From Thermoleophilia bacterium (GTDB taxonomy: Bacteria; Actinomycetota; Thermoleophilia; Gaiellales; Gaiellaceae), in assembly GCA_020845695.1 (NCBI GenBank), contig JADLFG010000015.1, positions 62,001 to 126,000 of the forward strand: DNA of 64,000 bases. The letters run 5' to 3'. The notes beneath the pieces were generated by a model that made no database searches, was not told where the DNA came from, and was given only the letters and a program-made list of their open reading frames with translations. The translations under genes and the position numbers were made by a program. Positions 50,279 through 60,167 of this stretch are shown here, in pieces. Each line of letters opens with the position of its first letter. The first letter of the stretch is position 1.

Positions 50279-51966
50279 CCGGGCGTCTCGATCATGGTAC
50301 GGAGCCGGCCGGCGACCTCGAGCGCGGGCACGCGCTGCTCGGAGCGGCTGCCCCGCTCGAGCACGTCGACGGCACCATCTTCGAGCGTCTTCTTGCCCAC
50401 CGTGACGCGGAGCGGGCAGCCGATCAGGTCGGCGTCGGCGAACTTCTCCCCCGGCCGCCGGTTGCGATCGTCGAGGAGGACGCGCAGGCCGGCCCCCTCG
50501 GCCTCGGCTGCGAGCCGCTCCGCGATCGACTCGGCGTCGGCCCCGGCGGCGCCGATCGCGACCACGTGCACGTCGTAGGGGGCGAGCGCGGCCGGCCAGG
50601 CGATCCCGGCGTCGTCGTGCCGCTGCTCGACGGCCGCGGCCATGATCCGGCCGGGCCCGATCCCGTACGAGCCCATCACGAGCGGACGCTCGCTGCCGTC
50701 CTCGTCCGTGAAGAGCGCCCCCAGCGGCTCCGAGTAGCGGGTACCGAGCTTGAAGATGTGGCCGATCTCGATCGCGACCTGGAAGCGCAGGGCGCTGCCG
50801 CAGCGGGCGCAGGCGTCGCCCTCGCGCGGCTCGCGTAGCTCGGCGAACCGGGGAGCGTACTCGCGTCCGGCCTCGACGCCGCGCAGGTGCCACCCGGTGC
50901 GGTTCGCGCCCGCGACATACTGGCCGAGCCGCAGCGCCTCGTCGGCGACCACCGGTCCGGCGAAGCCGACCGGCCCGAGCGAGCCGGGGTCGGCGCCGAA
51001 GCCCGCGCGGATCTCCTCCACCGTCGCCGGGCGCACCCCCTGCCCGAGTGCGGCCGCGGCGCGGGCCTCGTCGAGCCGGTCGTCGCCGCGCACGAGCAGG
51101 AGCACGATCTGGCCGGCGTCCGTGACCACCGGCAGCGCCTTCGCGGTCGCCGCCGGATCGACCCCGAGGAACCCCGCGAGCGCCTCGATCGTCTCGACGC
51201 CCGGCGTCGCCACCTCGGCCGGGGCCGCGAGCGGCTGCGGGAACGACGGCGCCCGGGGGACACCGCGGGCGATCTCGAGGTCGGCGGCGTAGTCGCAGGC
51301 GACGCAGGTGACGAGCGTGTTCTCGCCGGCGCCGGCTGGAGCGAGGAAGTCGATCGACTCGCTGCCGCCCATCATCCCCGACTCCGCCTGTACCGCGGAG
51401 AACTCGAGCCCGCAGCGCTCGAAGATCCGGTGGTAGGCGCGCTCGTGGAGGCGGAAGCTGCGCTCGAGCCCGTCCTCGTCCCGGTCGAACGAGTAGGAGT
51501 CCTTCATGATGAACTCGCGGACGCGCAGGAGCCCGCCGCGGGGACGCGGCTCGTCCCGGTCCTTGGTCGAGAAGTGGTAGAGGATCTGCGGCAGCTCGCG
51601 GTAGCTGCGGAGCTCCCGGGCGTGGAACGTGAACGTCTCCTCGTGCGTCATCGGCAGCACGAACGAGCGCCCGGACCGGTCCTCGAGCCTGAACACCTCC
51701 GGGATCTCGTACCGGCCCGTGCGCTGCCACAGCTCGGCGGGCGTCAGCACGGGGCAGAGCATCTCCTGGCCCCCGATCGCGTCCATCTCCTCCCGGACGA
51801 TCTGGACGGCCCGGCGGTGGACGCGCCAGCCGAGCGGGAGGAACGTGTAGAGGCCGGCGCCGGTCGCCCGGATGAAGCCGCCTCGCAGGAGCAGCCGGTG
51901 GCTCGTCGCCTCGGCCTCGCTCGGGTCCTCCCGCAGCGTCGGGATGAAGAGCCGCGACGCCCGCAC
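50275..51966 (-). CDS. proS: Proline--tRNA ligase
   Basis: ProS charges tRNA-Pro. The 563-residue enzyme is the bacterial type: class II motif 1/2 regions (GAGLYTFLPLGWRV, EMLCPVLTPAELWQ, RPRGGLLRVREFIMKDSYSFD), an inserted YbaK-like editing domain (about 225-380) and motif 3 with VMGSYGIGPGRIM, then the anticodon-binding domain. GTG at 51966. A tRNA-Pro gene lies about 2 kb downstream. It follows ispG by four bases. Confidence 0.95.
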   Translation of the reverse strand: MRASRLFIPTLREDPSEAEATSHRLLLRGGFIRATGAGLYTFLPLGWRVHRRAVQIVREEMDAIGGQEMLCPVLTPAELWQRTGRYEIPEVFRLEDRSGRSFVLPMTHEETFTFHARELRSYRELPQILYHFSTKDRDEPRPRGGLLRVREFIMKDSYSFDRDEDGLERSFRLHERAYHRIFERCGLEFSAVQAESGMMGGSESIDFLAPAGAGENTLVTCVACDYAADLEIARGVPRAPSFPQPLAAPAEVATPGVETIEALAGFLGVDPAATAKALPVVTDAGQIVLLLVRGDDRLDEARAAAALGQGVRPATVEEIRAGFGADPGSLGPVGFAGPVVADEALRLGQYVAGANRTGWHLRGVEAGREYAPRFAELREPREGDACARCGSALRFQVAIEIGHIFKLGTRYSEPLGALFTDEDGSERPLVMGSYGIGPGRIMAAAVEQRHDDAGIAWPAALAPYDVHVVAIGAAGADAESIAERLAAEAEGAGLRVLLDDRNRRPGEKFADADLIGCPLRVTVGKKTLEDGAVDVLERGSRSEQRVPALEVAGRLRTMIETPG

Positions 51967-51970
51967 GGAC

Positions 51971-53131
51971 CTACGCGAGCTGGGTCTCGGGCCGGGGCTG
52001 CGTGGCCGCGCGCTGCGCCGCCTCGGCCATCAGCGCCGCCGCCGGCTTGGCCAGCTTGGGGCGCCTCGGCCGCGGCATGCCGCCGGCGATCCAGCGGTCG
52101 ATCTCCGAGAACAGCTCGTCGATCAAGACGTCGGACGGAACCTTCTTGAGGACGCGGCCATGCGCGTAGACGAAGCCGACGTCGCGTCCGCCGGCGATGC
52201 CGAAGTCGGCGTCGCCGGCCTCGCCGGGGCCGTTCACGGCGCAGCCCATGACCGCGACCTCGAACGCCTCCGGGTAGCTCTTCAGCCGCTCCGCAACGGC
52301 CTTCGCGAGCTGCTCGACGCCGACGTTGTCGCGCCCGCAGGAGGGGCACGAGATCATCACCGGGCCGCGCTCCCTCAACCCGAGCGCCTTCAGGATCTCG
52401 AACGCGACCTCGACCTCCTTGACCGGGTCGGCGGTCAGCGAGACCCGCACCGTGTCGCCGATCCCGTCCATCAGGAGCGCCCCGAGCCCGATCGCGCTCT
52501 TGATCGTGCCGGTACCGGGAGGGCCGGCCTCGGTCACGCCCAGGTGGAGCGGGTAGGGGACCTTGGCGGCGAGCATCCGGTAGGCGCGGATCATCGTCGG
52601 CACCGAGCTCGACTTGACCGAGATCGCGAAGTCGCGGTAGTCGAGCGACTCGAGCAGCCGCACCTGCTCGAGCGCCTCCTCGGCGAGCGCGAGCGCGGTG
52701 TCCTCCCTGGCGAGCGCGATCAGGTGCCTGGGCAGCGAGCCCGAGTTAGCACCGATCCGCATCGGGATCCCCTTCGCCTTCGCCGCCTGGACGACCTCGG
52801 CCGTCTTGTCGGGCCCGCCGATGTTCCCGGGATTGATCCGCACCTTCGCGACGCCCGCCTCGATGGCGCGCAGCGCCAACGAGGCGTTGAAGTGGATGTC
52901 GGCGATCACCGGCAGCGGGCTCAGGTAGACGAGCCTCGCGAGCGCGTCGGCGTCCTCGGCCTTCGGAACGGCGACGCGGACGAGCTCGCAGCCGGCCGAC
53001 GCGAGCCGCCCGATCTGCTCGATCGTCGCGTCGACGTCGTGCGTGTACGTGAGCGTCATCGACTGGACGGCGACGGGCGCGCCGCCGCCGACCGGGACGC
53101 CGCCGACCGAGATCTGCACCTGGCTCGCCAC
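51971..53131 (-). CDS. ispG: 4-hydroxy-3-methylbut-2-en-1-yl diphosphate synthase
   Basis: IspG is the iron-sulfur enzyme of the MEP isoprenoid pathway that forms HMBPP. The 386-residue product has VAVQSMTLTYTHDVDAT, PVIADIHFN, KVRINPGNIG, and the cluster cysteines in ISCPSCGR and VMGCAVNGPGEA. GTG at 53131 with TAGACT eight bases upstream (53145 to 53140), so the mRNA is predicted to be leaderless. dxr of the same pathway lies upstream in the same direction. Confidence 0.95.
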   Translation of the reverse strand: MASQVQISVGGVPVGGGAPVAVQSMTLTYTHDVDATIEQIGRLASAGCELVRVAVPKAEDADALARLVYLSPLPVIADIHFNASLALRAIEAGVAKVRINPGNIGGPDKTAEVVQAAKAKGIPMRIGANSGSLPRHLIALAREDTALALAEEALEQVRLLESLDYRDFAISVKSSSVPTMIRAYRMLAAKVPYPLHLGVTEAGPPGTGTIKSAIGLGALLMDGIGDTVRVSLTADPVKEVEVAFEILKALGLRERGPVMISCPSCGRDNVGVEQLAKAVAERLKSYPEAFEVAVMGCAVNGPGEAGDADFGIAGGRDVGFVYAHGRVLKKVPSDVLIDELFSEIDRWIAGGMPRPRRPKLAKPAAALMAEAAQRAATQPRPETQLA

Positions 53132-53139
53132 TGGGGCGC

Positions 53140-53145
53140 AGTCTA
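53140..53145 (-). promoter_or_regulatory. -10 element for leaderless ispG mRNA
   Basis: TAGACT on the minus strand ends eight bases before the GTG at 53131. It lies between the rseP stop and ispG. Confidence 0.5.
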
Positions 53146-53152
53146 CCGGCGG

Positions 53153-54379
53153 CTACCCGCCCCGCAGCCGCTCGATGTCGTTCGAGAGGCCGATGAAGAA
53201 GAGCAGCAGGACGAGCGCGATCCCGATCATCGACGCCCGCTCGTACGCCTCCCTGGGAATCGCCCGGCCCCGCACCTTCTCCGCCAGCGAGAAGGCGATG
53301 TGGCCCCCGTCGAGCGGCAAGAGCGGCAGCAGGTTCAGGAGCGCGAGCGAGAGCGAGATCAGGGCGAGCACGCCGAGGTAGTAGCGGAAGCCGGCCTCGA
53401 CGACCTGGGAGGACTGGTCGACGATCCCGACCGCGCTCGAGACCTCGCCGCGCGTCGAGCCGGTGACGATCCCGGCCAGGGCCTTGCCGATCGCGACCGT
53501 CACCTCCCCGGTCTGCTCGAACGCCTTCGCGATCGCCTCGCCGGGCGGGTAGCTGCGCTCGTACGGGGTCGGCACGAACCCGATCCGGTAGCGCCCGTCG
53601 AGCTCCTCCGCCTCGATCGGGCCCAGTGTCAGCTCGCTACCGTCGCGGAGCACCGTGATCGTGAGCGGCCGCCCCTCGCTGGCGCGGATCGCGTCCGAGA
53701 TCGCCTCGAAGCGGTCGGTCGGGACGCCGTCGACGGCGACGATCACGTCCCCCTGGCGCAGGCCTGCGGCGGCCGCCGGCGACGCGGGGATCACCTCCTC
53801 GACAGCTCGCGTCGCGCCGGCGACGACGCCGAGCGAGAACACGATCGCGAGCATCGCGACGCAGAAGACGAGGTTCGCGAACGGGCCCGCGGCAATCACG
53901 ACGATCCGCTTCCACGCGGGTGCGCGCCAGTAGGCGTCACCCGAGAGCCCGTCCGCGAGGTCGGTCAGCCCCTTCGCGGCCCCGCGTGCCGCGGCCTCGG
54001 AGAGACCCGCCCGCTCGACGGCCGCCTGGAGCTCGGGGAGCGCAGCGCGAGCCGCGTCGTGGTCTTCGCGGTCGAGCGCGTCGCGGACCGCCCGCTCGCT
54101 GCGGGCGAGCCACGGCGCCTCCTCGAGCGCCCGCCCGAGCGCCGAGTCGAGGTCGCGCCCCGCCGGGCGATGCATCCCGGGGATCTTCACGTAGCCGCCG
54201 AGGGGGATCGTGCCGATCCCGTACTCGATCCCGTTTCGCACGGTGCGCACGAGCGGCGGCGGGAAGAAGATGTAGAACTTGCGCGGCCGCATCCGGACGG
54301 CGAGAGCGGTGACGAAATGGCCCGCCTCGTGGATGAGCACGAGGAACGCGAGCCCTGCGATCGCGATCGCGACGTTCAC
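53153..54379 (-). CDS. rseP: Site-2 protease RseP-like (M50 zinc metalloprotease)
   Basis: An intramembrane protease of 408 residues. The zinc motif HEAGH is at 17-21 in the first membrane helix, followed by the GIPLGGYVK-like GTIPLGGYVKIPGM, a central hydrophobic segment (about 180-205), a PDZ domain (PAAAAGLRQGDVIVAVDG) and the C-terminal LPLLPLDGGH motif with a last membrane helix. Such enzymes release anti-sigma factors or clear signal peptides. GTG at 54379 overlaps the dxr stop by four bases. Confidence 0.93.
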   Translation of the reverse strand: MNVAIAIAGLAFLVLIHEAGHFVTALAVRMRPRKFYIFFPPPLVRTVRNGIEYGIGTIPLGGYVKIPGMHRPAGRDLDSALGRALEEAPWLARSERAVRDALDREDHDAARAALPELQAAVERAGLSEAAARGAAKGLTDLADGLSGDAYWRAPAWKRIVVIAAGPFANLVFCVAMLAIVFSLGVVAGATRAVEEVIPASPAAAAGLRQGDVIVAVDGVPTDRFEAISDAIRASEGRPLTITVLRDGSELTLGPIEAEELDGRYRIGFVPTPYERSYPPGEAIAKAFEQTGEVTVAIGKALAGIVTGSTRGEVSSAVGIVDQSSQVVEAGFRYYLGVLALISLSLALLNLLPLLPLDGGHIAFSLAEKVRGRAIPREAYERASMIGIALVLLLFFIGLSNDIERLRGG

Positions 54380-55479
54380 CGGACGGCGACGGCGAGCTCG
54401 TTGGCGGCGGTGGCGGCCGCACGCCGGGCGGCAGCGTCGATCTCGACGAGGTCGGCCAGGTCGCGGGCCGGCGGCGCGCTCGCGGCCTCGAGCACGCGCT
54501 CGACCACCGCGGGGATCCCGCGGAAGGGAAGCTCTCCGGCCAGGAACGCGGCCACCGCGACCTCGTTGGCTGCGTTGAGCACGCACGGCGCGCTCCCTCC
54601 GGCCCTGCCGGCCGCGCGCGCCAGCGAGAGGCAGGGGAACGTCCCCTCGTCGGGAGCGTGGAACTCGAGCGTGAGCCCGGCCCCGAGGTCGAGCGGCGGG
54701 ATCGGCGTCGGGGCGCGCTCCGGGTAGGTGAGCGCGTACGAGATGGGCACGCGCATGTCCGGGTAGCCGAGGTGCGCGAGCGCGGCTCCGTCGCGGAACC
54801 GCACGAGCGAGTGGACGATCGAGCTCGGGTGCACGACCACCTCGATGCGCTCGTAGGGGATCCGAAACAGGAAGTGCGCCTCGATCAGCTCGAGCCCCTT
54901 GTTCATCAGGGTCGCCGAGTCGATCGTGATCTTCGGCCCCATCGCCCACGTCGGGTGGGCGAGCGCCTCCGCCGCGGTGACGCCGTCGAGCTCGCCGGCC
55001 GAGCGGCCCCGAAACGGGCCTCCGGACGCGGTCAGAACGAGCGTGTCGACGGTCTCGGCGACGCGACCTTCGAGGCACTGGAACAGCGCCGAGTGCTCGC
55101 TGTCGACCGGGAGGATCCGCCCGCCGCCGCGCGCGAGCGCGGCGAGCGCGAGCTCGCCGGCGGCGACGAGGCTCTCCTTGTTCGCGAGCGCCAGGTCGAT
55201 GCCCGCCTCGAGCGCGGCCAGCGTCGCCGGCAGTCCGGCGAAGCCGACGACGGCGTTGAGGACGACGTCGGGCTCGCACGCCTCGACGAGAGCGTCGAGC
55301 GGCGGCTCGCCGCCCACCGAGACGTGGGCGACGCCCCGCTCGCGCGCGATCGCGCGGACCTCGTCGCCGCGGGCGCCGGCGGCGACCGCGACCAGCTCGA
55401 GCTCCGGGTGGGCGTCGACGATCTCGATCGCCTGACGTCCGATCGAGCCCGTGGCGCCGAGCAGGGCGACGCGTCTCAT
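54376..55479 (-). CDS. dxr: 1-deoxy-D-xylulose 5-phosphate reductoisomerase
   Basis: Dxr converts DXP to MEP, the first committed step of the isoprenoid pathway. The 367-residue product has VALLGATGSIGRQA, ALANKESLVAAG, the metal-binding PVDSEHSALFQCLEG, TASGGPFRG, and HPTWAMGPKITIDSATLMNKGLE (key parts WAMGPKI, DSATLMNKG). ATG at 55479. TAGACT (55492 to 55487) ends seven bases upstream. Confidence 0.96.
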   Translation of the reverse strand: MRRVALLGATGSIGRQAIEIVDAHPELELVAVAAGARGDEVRAIARERGVAHVSVGGEPPLDALVEACEPDVVLNAVVGFAGLPATLAALEAGIDLALANKESLVAAGELALAALARGGGRILPVDSEHSALFQCLEGRVAETVDTLVLTASGGPFRGRSAGELDGVTAAEALAHPTWAMGPKITIDSATLMNKGLELIEAHFLFRIPYERIEVVVHPSSIVHSLVRFRDGAALAHLGYPDMRVPISYALTYPERAPTPIPPLDLGAGLTLEFHAPDEGTFPCLSLARAAGRAGGSAPCVLNAANEVAVAAFLAGELPFRGIPAVVERVLEAASAPPARDLADLVEIDAAARRAAATAANELAVAVR

Positions 55480-55486
55480 CCGCTCC

Positions 55487-55492
55487 AGTCTA
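55487..55492 (-). promoter_or_regulatory. -10 element for leaderless dxr mRNA
   Basis: TAGACT on the minus strand ends seven bases before the dxr ATG. It is in the 62-base gap after cdsA. Confidence 0.5.
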
Positions 55493-55541
55493 GAGCCGGT
55501 CGGCGCACGCCATGGCGGCGTCGCGTCGAGTGCCGGCGCCC

Positions 55542-56348
55542 CTACAGCGGCGCCGCGTCGAGCGCGACCAGGACGTAGTACGCGGCCGGGCCCGCGAAGA
55601 GCAGGCTGTCGATGCGGTCGAGCACGCCGCCGTGCCCGGCGAGCAAGGCGCCGGTGTCCTTGACGCCGACATTGCGCTTGAAGAGGGACTCGAGCAGGTC
55701 CCCGGCGGTCGAGGCCAGGACGATCGCGGCGCCGAGCACGAGCGCCTGCCACTGCTCGACGAAGCCCTCGATCGGGTACAGCCACACCCAGGTCACGAAG
55801 ACGCCGCCGATCGCGCCGCCGACGAAGCCCTCCCAGGACTTGCCCGGCGAGACCGCCGGCGCCAGCTTCCTCCGCCCGACCAGCTTGCCGACCGCGTAGG
55901 CGCACGTGTCGGTCGCGAAGACCGCCAGCAGGAGCGCGATCAGCGCGTCCCTGCCGTGCTGGGGGATCGCCCGCAGCAGCACGAGGTGGCCGAGCCCGAG
56001 GCCGAGCCAGACGACGCCGAGCACGGTGAAGGAGAGCGAGACGGTCGCCGTCTGGCGCGTCTCGGCGAACAGGACGAACACGAACGCGAGCGGCAGAGTC
56101 AGGAAGACGCCGCCGGCGAGCCAGCCCGCCCCGCCCGCGTGCGTGCCGACCAGGGTGGCGAGCAGGCCGGCGAATCCGGCCAGCGTCAGCGCGCGCAGCT
56201 GCTTGCCCGCTCGGTACAGCTCGTCGAGCGCGAGCACGCCCGCCACGCAGACGAGCGCGGCCAGCCACCAGCCGCCGGCGTAGGCGGCTCCGAGCACGAT
56301 CGGCAGCCCGGCCGCGGCTACCGCGAGACGGGAGAGGACGTTGCTCAT
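55542..56348 (-). CDS. cdsA: Phosphatidate cytidylyltransferase
   Basis: CdsA makes CDP-diacylglycerol, the precursor for all phospholipids here, including the PgsA substrate. The 268-residue membrane protein has multiple hydrophobic helices and the signature SPGKSWEGFVGG followed by STAGDLLESLFKR, and KDTG..GHGGVLDRIDSL at the end. ATG at 56348 overlaps the uppS stop (ATGA). Confidence 0.94.
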   Translation of the reverse strand: MSNVLSRLAVAAAGLPIVLGAAYAGGWWLAALVCVAGVLALDELYRAGKQLRALTLAGFAGLLATLVGTHAGGAGWLAGGVFLTLPLAFVFVLFAETRQTATVSLSFTVLGVVWLGLGLGHLVLLRAIPQHGRDALIALLLAVFATDTCAYAVGKLVGRRKLAPAVSPGKSWEGFVGGAIGGVFVTWVWLYPIEGFVEQWQALVLGAAIVLASTAGDLLESLFKRNVGVKDTGALLAGHGGVLDRIDSLLFAGPAAYYVLVALDAAPL

Positions 56349-57094
56349 CGCCCGCCGAAGCGCCTGCGGCGGCCCGCGTACTCGTCGAGCGCGCGGCGAA
56401 GGTCGCGCTCCCCGAAGTCGGGCCAGAGGGTGTCGAGGAAGACGAGCTCCGAGTACGCGACCTGCCAGAGCAGGAAGTTCGACATCCGCACCTCGCCGGA
56501 GGTCCGGATCAGGAGGTCGGGCTCGGGCAGCTCGGGTGCGTACAGGCGCGCTGCGATCGCGTTCTCGTCCACGTCGCGGGGATCGACGCCGTCCTCGACG
56601 AGGCGCCTCGCCGCGTCCACGAGCTCGGCGCGCCCGCCGTAGTCGAACGCGATCCAGAGATCGAGCCGTGCCCCTGCCCGGGTCGCCCGCTCGAGCTCCG
56701 CCATCGTCGCTCGCACGGTCGCGGGCGCGCGGTCGCGCCGGCCGACGAAGCGGGCGCGCACGCCCTGGCGCAGGAGGTGCGGGAGCTCCCGCTCGACCGC
56801 GTCGCCGAACAGCTCCATCAGGGCCTCGACCTCGTGCTGCGGCCGCGACCAGTTCTCCGTCGAGAACGCGAACACGCACAGCGACTCGACCCCGAGCTCG
56901 ATCGCCGCCTCGATCGTCCGGTGCAGCGCCCGCGTACCCGCGTCGTGGCCCGCGATCACCGGCAGGTGGCGTCTCCTGGCCCAGCGGGCGTTCCCGTCCA
57001 TGATGATCGCGACCGAGCGGGCGGTCGCGGAAGGCTCCGGCGCATGCGCCGGTTTCAGGCCCCGGAGGGTTCGCAGTCGCGTGAGCAGGTTCAC
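56345..57094 (-). CDS. uppS: Isoprenyl (undecaprenyl) diphosphate synthase
   Basis: A cis-prenyltransferase that makes the polyprenyl carrier for cell-wall precursors. The 249-residue product has the catalytic IIMDGNARWARRRHLP, HDAGTRALHRTIEAA, FAFSTENWSRP, and ELPEPDLLIRTSGEVRMSNFLLWQ (key parts LLIRTSGE, RMSNFLLWQ). GTG at 57094. Product chain length cannot be read. Confidence 0.95.
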   Translation of the reverse strand: MNLLTRLRTLRGLKPAHAPEPSATARSVAIIMDGNARWARRRHLPVIAGHDAGTRALHRTIEAAIELGVESLCVFAFSTENWSRPQHEVEALMELFGDAVERELPHLLRQGVRARFVGRRDRAPATVRATMAELERATRAGARLDLWIAFDYGGRAELVDAARRLVEDGVDPRDVDENAIAARLYAPELPEPDLLIRTSGEVRMSNFLLWQVAYSELVFLDTLWPDFGERDLRRALDEYAGRRRRFGGR

Positions 57095-57131
57095 CGAACG
57101 GCGCCGGCGGAGTCGAGACGGGCGACGCCCA

Positions 57132-57689
57132 TCAGACCTCCATGATCTCCTCTTCCTTCTTCTTCAGGAGCTCGTCGACCCGATGGACATGCTCGTCCGT
57201 GAGCTTCTGGAGCCTCTCCTCCGCTCGGCGCTCGTCGTCGTCCCCGACGTCACCGTCCCGGGCGAGCTCCTTGAGGTCGTGCATGACGTCGCGCCGGACG
57301 TTGCGGATCGCGACCCGCCCGTCCTCGGCGAGCTGGCGGACGACCTTGACGAGCTGCTTGCGACGCTCCTCGGTCAGCTGCGGAATCGGCAGGCGGATCA
57401 CCTTGCCGTCGCTCGACGGCTGCAGACCGAGATCGGACTCCATGATCGCGCGCTCGATCGCCTTGGCGGAGCCCGGGTCGAACGGCTGCACGGTCAGAAG
57501 CCGCGGCTCGGGCACGTTGATCGTCGCGAGCTGCTTGATCGGCGTCTTCTCCCCGTAGTAGTCGGCCGCGATGCGGTCGAGCAGCGCGGCCGACGCGCGC
57601 CCGGTGCGAATCGTGTTGAACTCGTGCACGGCCGCCTCCACGGACTTGTCCATGCGGCGCTTGGCGTCGTCGAGCAGCTCGTCGATCAT
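57132..57689 (-). CDS. frr: Ribosome recycling factor
   Basis: RRF splits post-termination ribosomes together with EF-G. The 185-residue protein matches the family: [14 protein letters not shown] at the start of domain [23 protein letters not shown] in domain II (key part TPIKQLATI), and the C-terminal helix with [21 protein letters not shown] at 57689 overlaps the pyrH stop by four bases. Confidence 0.96.
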   Translation of the reverse strand: MIDELLDDAKRRMDKSVEAAVHEFNTIRTGRASAALLDRIAADYYGEKTPIKQLATINVPEPRLLTVQPFDPGSAKAIERAIMESDLGLQPSSDGKVIRLPIPQLTEERRKQLVKVVRQLAEDGRVAIRNVRRDVMHDLKELARDGDVGDDDERRAEERLQKLTDEHVHRVDELLKKKEEEIMEV

Positions 57690-58468
57690 GCGTCCCTCCC
57701 AGGAGTCGAGATGATCGTTCCGATGCGCTCGCCGGACACGAGCCGGCCGATGTTGCGCTCGTCGTCGAGGCCGAAGACGAGGATCGGCAGCTCGTTGTCC
57801 ATGCAGAGCGAGAGCGCGGTCGTGTCCATCACCCTGAGGCCCCGCTCGATCGCGTCGCGGTGGGTGAGCGCGGGCAGGAAGGACGCGCCCGCGTCCTCGC
57901 GCGGGTCGCCGTCGTAGACGCCGTCGACGCCGTTCTTGCCCATCAGGATCGCCTCGGCGCCGATCTCGAGCGCCCGCAGCGCCGCCGCCGTGTCCGTGGT
58001 GAAGAACGGGTTGCCCGTGCCGCACGCGAAGATCACGACCCGGCCCTTCTCGAGGTGGCGGATCGCGCGGCGGCGGATGTACGGCTCGGCGACCTCGCTG
58101 ACCGTGATCGCGGACAGGACCCGAGTCTGGGCGCCGCGCCGCTCGAGCGCATCCTGGATGGTCAGGCAGTTCAGGAGCGTCGCCAGCATGCCCGCGTAGT
58201 CGGCGGTCGCCCGATCCATCCCCTCGGCGGCGGCGGCGAGGCCGCGGTAGATGTTGCCGGCCCCGACCACGAGCGCGACCTCGACCCCGCGACGGGCGAG
58301 CGCGTCGACCTCGCGCGCGATCGCTTCGACCCGGTCCGGGTCGATTCCGTAGGGCTCCGACCCCAGGAGCGCCTCGCCGGACAGCTTGATCAGGATCCGC
58401 CGGAAGGCGGGCTCCGCCGCCGGCTCGGCGAGCCGGGCGGGGGCCGTCCCCTCCGGCCCGCCGCTCAC
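57686..58468 (-). CDS. pyrH: Uridylate kinase
   Basis: PyrH phosphorylates UMP to UDP. The 260-residue enzyme is of the amino-acid-kinase fold: [60 protein letters not shown] (key part [10 protein letters not shown]), and [17 protein letters not shown] at 58468 overlaps tsf. An N-terminal extension of about 20 residues precedes the first strand. Confidence 0.96.
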   Translation of the reverse strand: MSGGPEGTAPARLAEPAAEPAFRRILIKLSGEALLGSEPYGIDPDRVEAIAREVDALARRGVEVALVVGAGNIYRGLAAAAEGMDRATADYAGMLATLLNCLTIQDALERRGAQTRVLSAITVSEVAEPYIRRRAIRHLEKGRVVIFACGTGNPFFTTDTAAALRALEIGAEAILMGKNGVDGVYDGDPREDAGASFLPALTHRDAIERGLRVMDTTALSLCMDNELPILVFGLDDERNIGRLVSGERIGTIISTPGRDA

Positions 58469-59262
58469 TCGGCCAGCGAGTAGCGCACGAACTCGAGCAC
58501 CTCGGCCCCGTGCTCGGCGAGCGCCTTGCCGACGGTCAGGGAATCGTCGTGGATCCAGGCCTGATCGGCAAGAACGCTGTCCGCGAAGAACCGCTTCGCG
58601 AGCATCCCGTCGACGATTCTCGCGCGGATCTCATCCGGCTTCGCCTGCACGTCCGGGAGCTTCTCGTAGACCTCCCGCTCCGCCTGGATCGCCGCCACCG
58701 GCACCTCGTCTCTCGTCAGGTAGCCCGGGCTCGCGAACGACACGTGCATGGCGACGAGGCGCGCGAGCTCCGGGGCTGACCGCGCGCGGACGAGCACGCC
58801 GATCTTGTTCGCGGGCGGATGCACGTAGGCCGCCACGACCTCACCCTCGCCGGCCTGGAGACGGGCGACGCCGCGGACGGCGACGTTCTCCCCGATCCGC
58901 GCGACGAGCTCGACCCGCTCATCCTCGAGCCCGGCGACGGCAGCGGGGCCACCGGCGGCGACCGCGTCGAGAACGCGCGCCGCGAACGCCCGGAACTCGT
59001 CGTTCTTCGACACCGGCTCCGTCTCGCACCCGACGGCGACGATCGTGCCGCGCCCGTCCTCGACGCGGCTCAGGACAACGCCCTCGGTCGTCTCGCGCGC
59101 CGCTCGCTTCGTCGCGGCGGCCATCCCCTTCTCGCGCAGGAGCTTCTGGGCGGCCTCGACGTCGCCGCCGGTCTCCTCGAGCGCGCGCTTGCAGTCCATC
59201 ATGCCGGCACCCGTGAGCTCTCTCAGCTCCTTGACGAGCCCGGCCGAGATCGTCGCGCTCAT
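58465..59262 (-). CDS. tsf: Elongation factor Ts
   Basis: EF-Ts exchanges GDP for GTP on EF-Tu. The 265-residue product has the N-terminal UBA-like domain with [19 protein letters not shown], then the TDF-like core [18 protein letters not shown] and a single dimerisation domain, with [19 protein letters not shown] at 59262 overlaps the rpsB stop. Confidence 0.96.
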   Translation of the reverse strand: MSATISAGLVKELRELTGAGMMDCKRALEETGGDVEAAQKLLREKGMAAATKRAARETTEGVVLSRVEDGRGTIVAVGCETEPVSKNDEFRAFAARVLDAVAAGGPAAVAGLEDERVELVARIGENVAVRGVARLQAGEGEVVAAYVHPPANKIGVLVRARSAPELARLVAMHVSFASPGYLTRDEVPVAAIQAEREVYEKLPDVQAKPDEIRARIVDGMLAKRFFADSVLADQAWIHDDSLTVGKALAEHGAEVLEFVRYSLAE

Positions 59263-60167
59263 CCGGACACCTCCTCGGCCGCGGCCGGCGCGGGCGGCGC
59301 GGCGGCGGCCTCGTCTTCCCGGGCGCCCTCGTCCGCCTCCGCCGCGGCCACGGGAGCCTGCTCCACGACCGCGGCCACGGGAGCCTGCTCGGCCGGTGCG
59401 GCCGCCTGGGCCTCCCCGGCGGGCGCCGCCTCCTCTACGGCCGGGCCGCCGTTGGCGGCCGGCGGCGCGAACTCCTCGACATCGACGCGGCGCGAGCCCG
59501 CCGCGATCCCGTCGGCGACGACGCGGGCGATCAGCGTGCACGCGCGGATCGCGTCGTCGTTCCCGGGGATCACGAAATCGGAGTCGTCCGGGTCGCAGTT
59601 CGTGTCGACCAGGCCGATGATCGGGAGCCCGAGCCGCCGGGCCTCGCGCACGGCAAGCTGCTCCTTGCGCAGGTCGATCAGGAAGACGGCGTCGGGCAGC
59701 CGCTGCATGTCGGCGACGCCGCCGAGGTTCGTGTCGAGCTTCTCGAGCTCGGCGAGCATGCCGATCCGCTCCTTCGACGGCAGCAGCTCGAGCTGACCCT
59801 CGTCGCGGAGGCGGCGCAGCTCGTGGAGGCGCTCGATCCGCTCCGAGATCGTCCGCCAGTTCGTCAGCAAGCCGCCGAGCCAGCGGTGGCTGACGTACGG
59901 CATGCCGACGCGCTTCGCCTGGTCGGCGACGGCGTCCTGCGCCTGCTTCTTCGTGCCGACGAAGAGGACGCTGCCACCCCGCTCCGAGATGTTGCGGACG
60001 AACGCGTGCGCCTGCTCGAGCAGCTGCTGCGTCTGCTGCAGGTCGATGATGTAGATGCCACCGCGCTCAGTGAAGATGTAGCGGCGCATCTTGGGGTTCC
60101 AGCGGCGCGTCTGGTGGCCGAAATGCACTCCGGCCTCCAGGAGCTCGCGCATCGTGACAACGGACAC
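59259..60167 (-). CDS. rpsB: 30S ribosomal protein S2 with long Ala-rich tail
   Basis: S2 is a late-assembling small-subunit protein. Residues 1-230 are canonical: [45 protein letters not shown], and [20 protein letters not shown] (key part IPGNDD). The C-terminal 70 residues are an Ala/Pro/Glu-rich extension containing two copies of EQAPVAA. GTG at 60167 with GAAGGAGG upstream. Confidence 0.95.
   Translation of the reverse strand: MSVVTMRELLEAGVHFGHQTRRWNPKMRRYIFTERGGIYIIDLQQTQQLLEQAHAFVRNISERGGSVLFVGTKKQAQDAVADQAKRVGMPYVSHRWLGGLLTNWRTISERIERLHELRRLRDEGQLELLPSKERIGMLAELEKLDTNLGGVADMQRLPDAVFLIDLRKEQLAVREARRLGLPIIGLVDTNCDPDDSDFVIPGNDDAIRACTLIARVVADGIAAGSRRVDVEEFAPPAANGGPAVEEAAPAGEAQAAAPAEQAPVAAVVEQAPVAAAEADEGAREDEAAAAPPAPAAAEEVSG

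Noticed and set aside
51872..54727. A 951-codon plus-strand ORF spanning ispG, rseP and dxr
   Set aside because: Antisense to three enzymes with complete motifs. Composition (Arg/Asp/His-rich) is typical of a GC-bias shadow.
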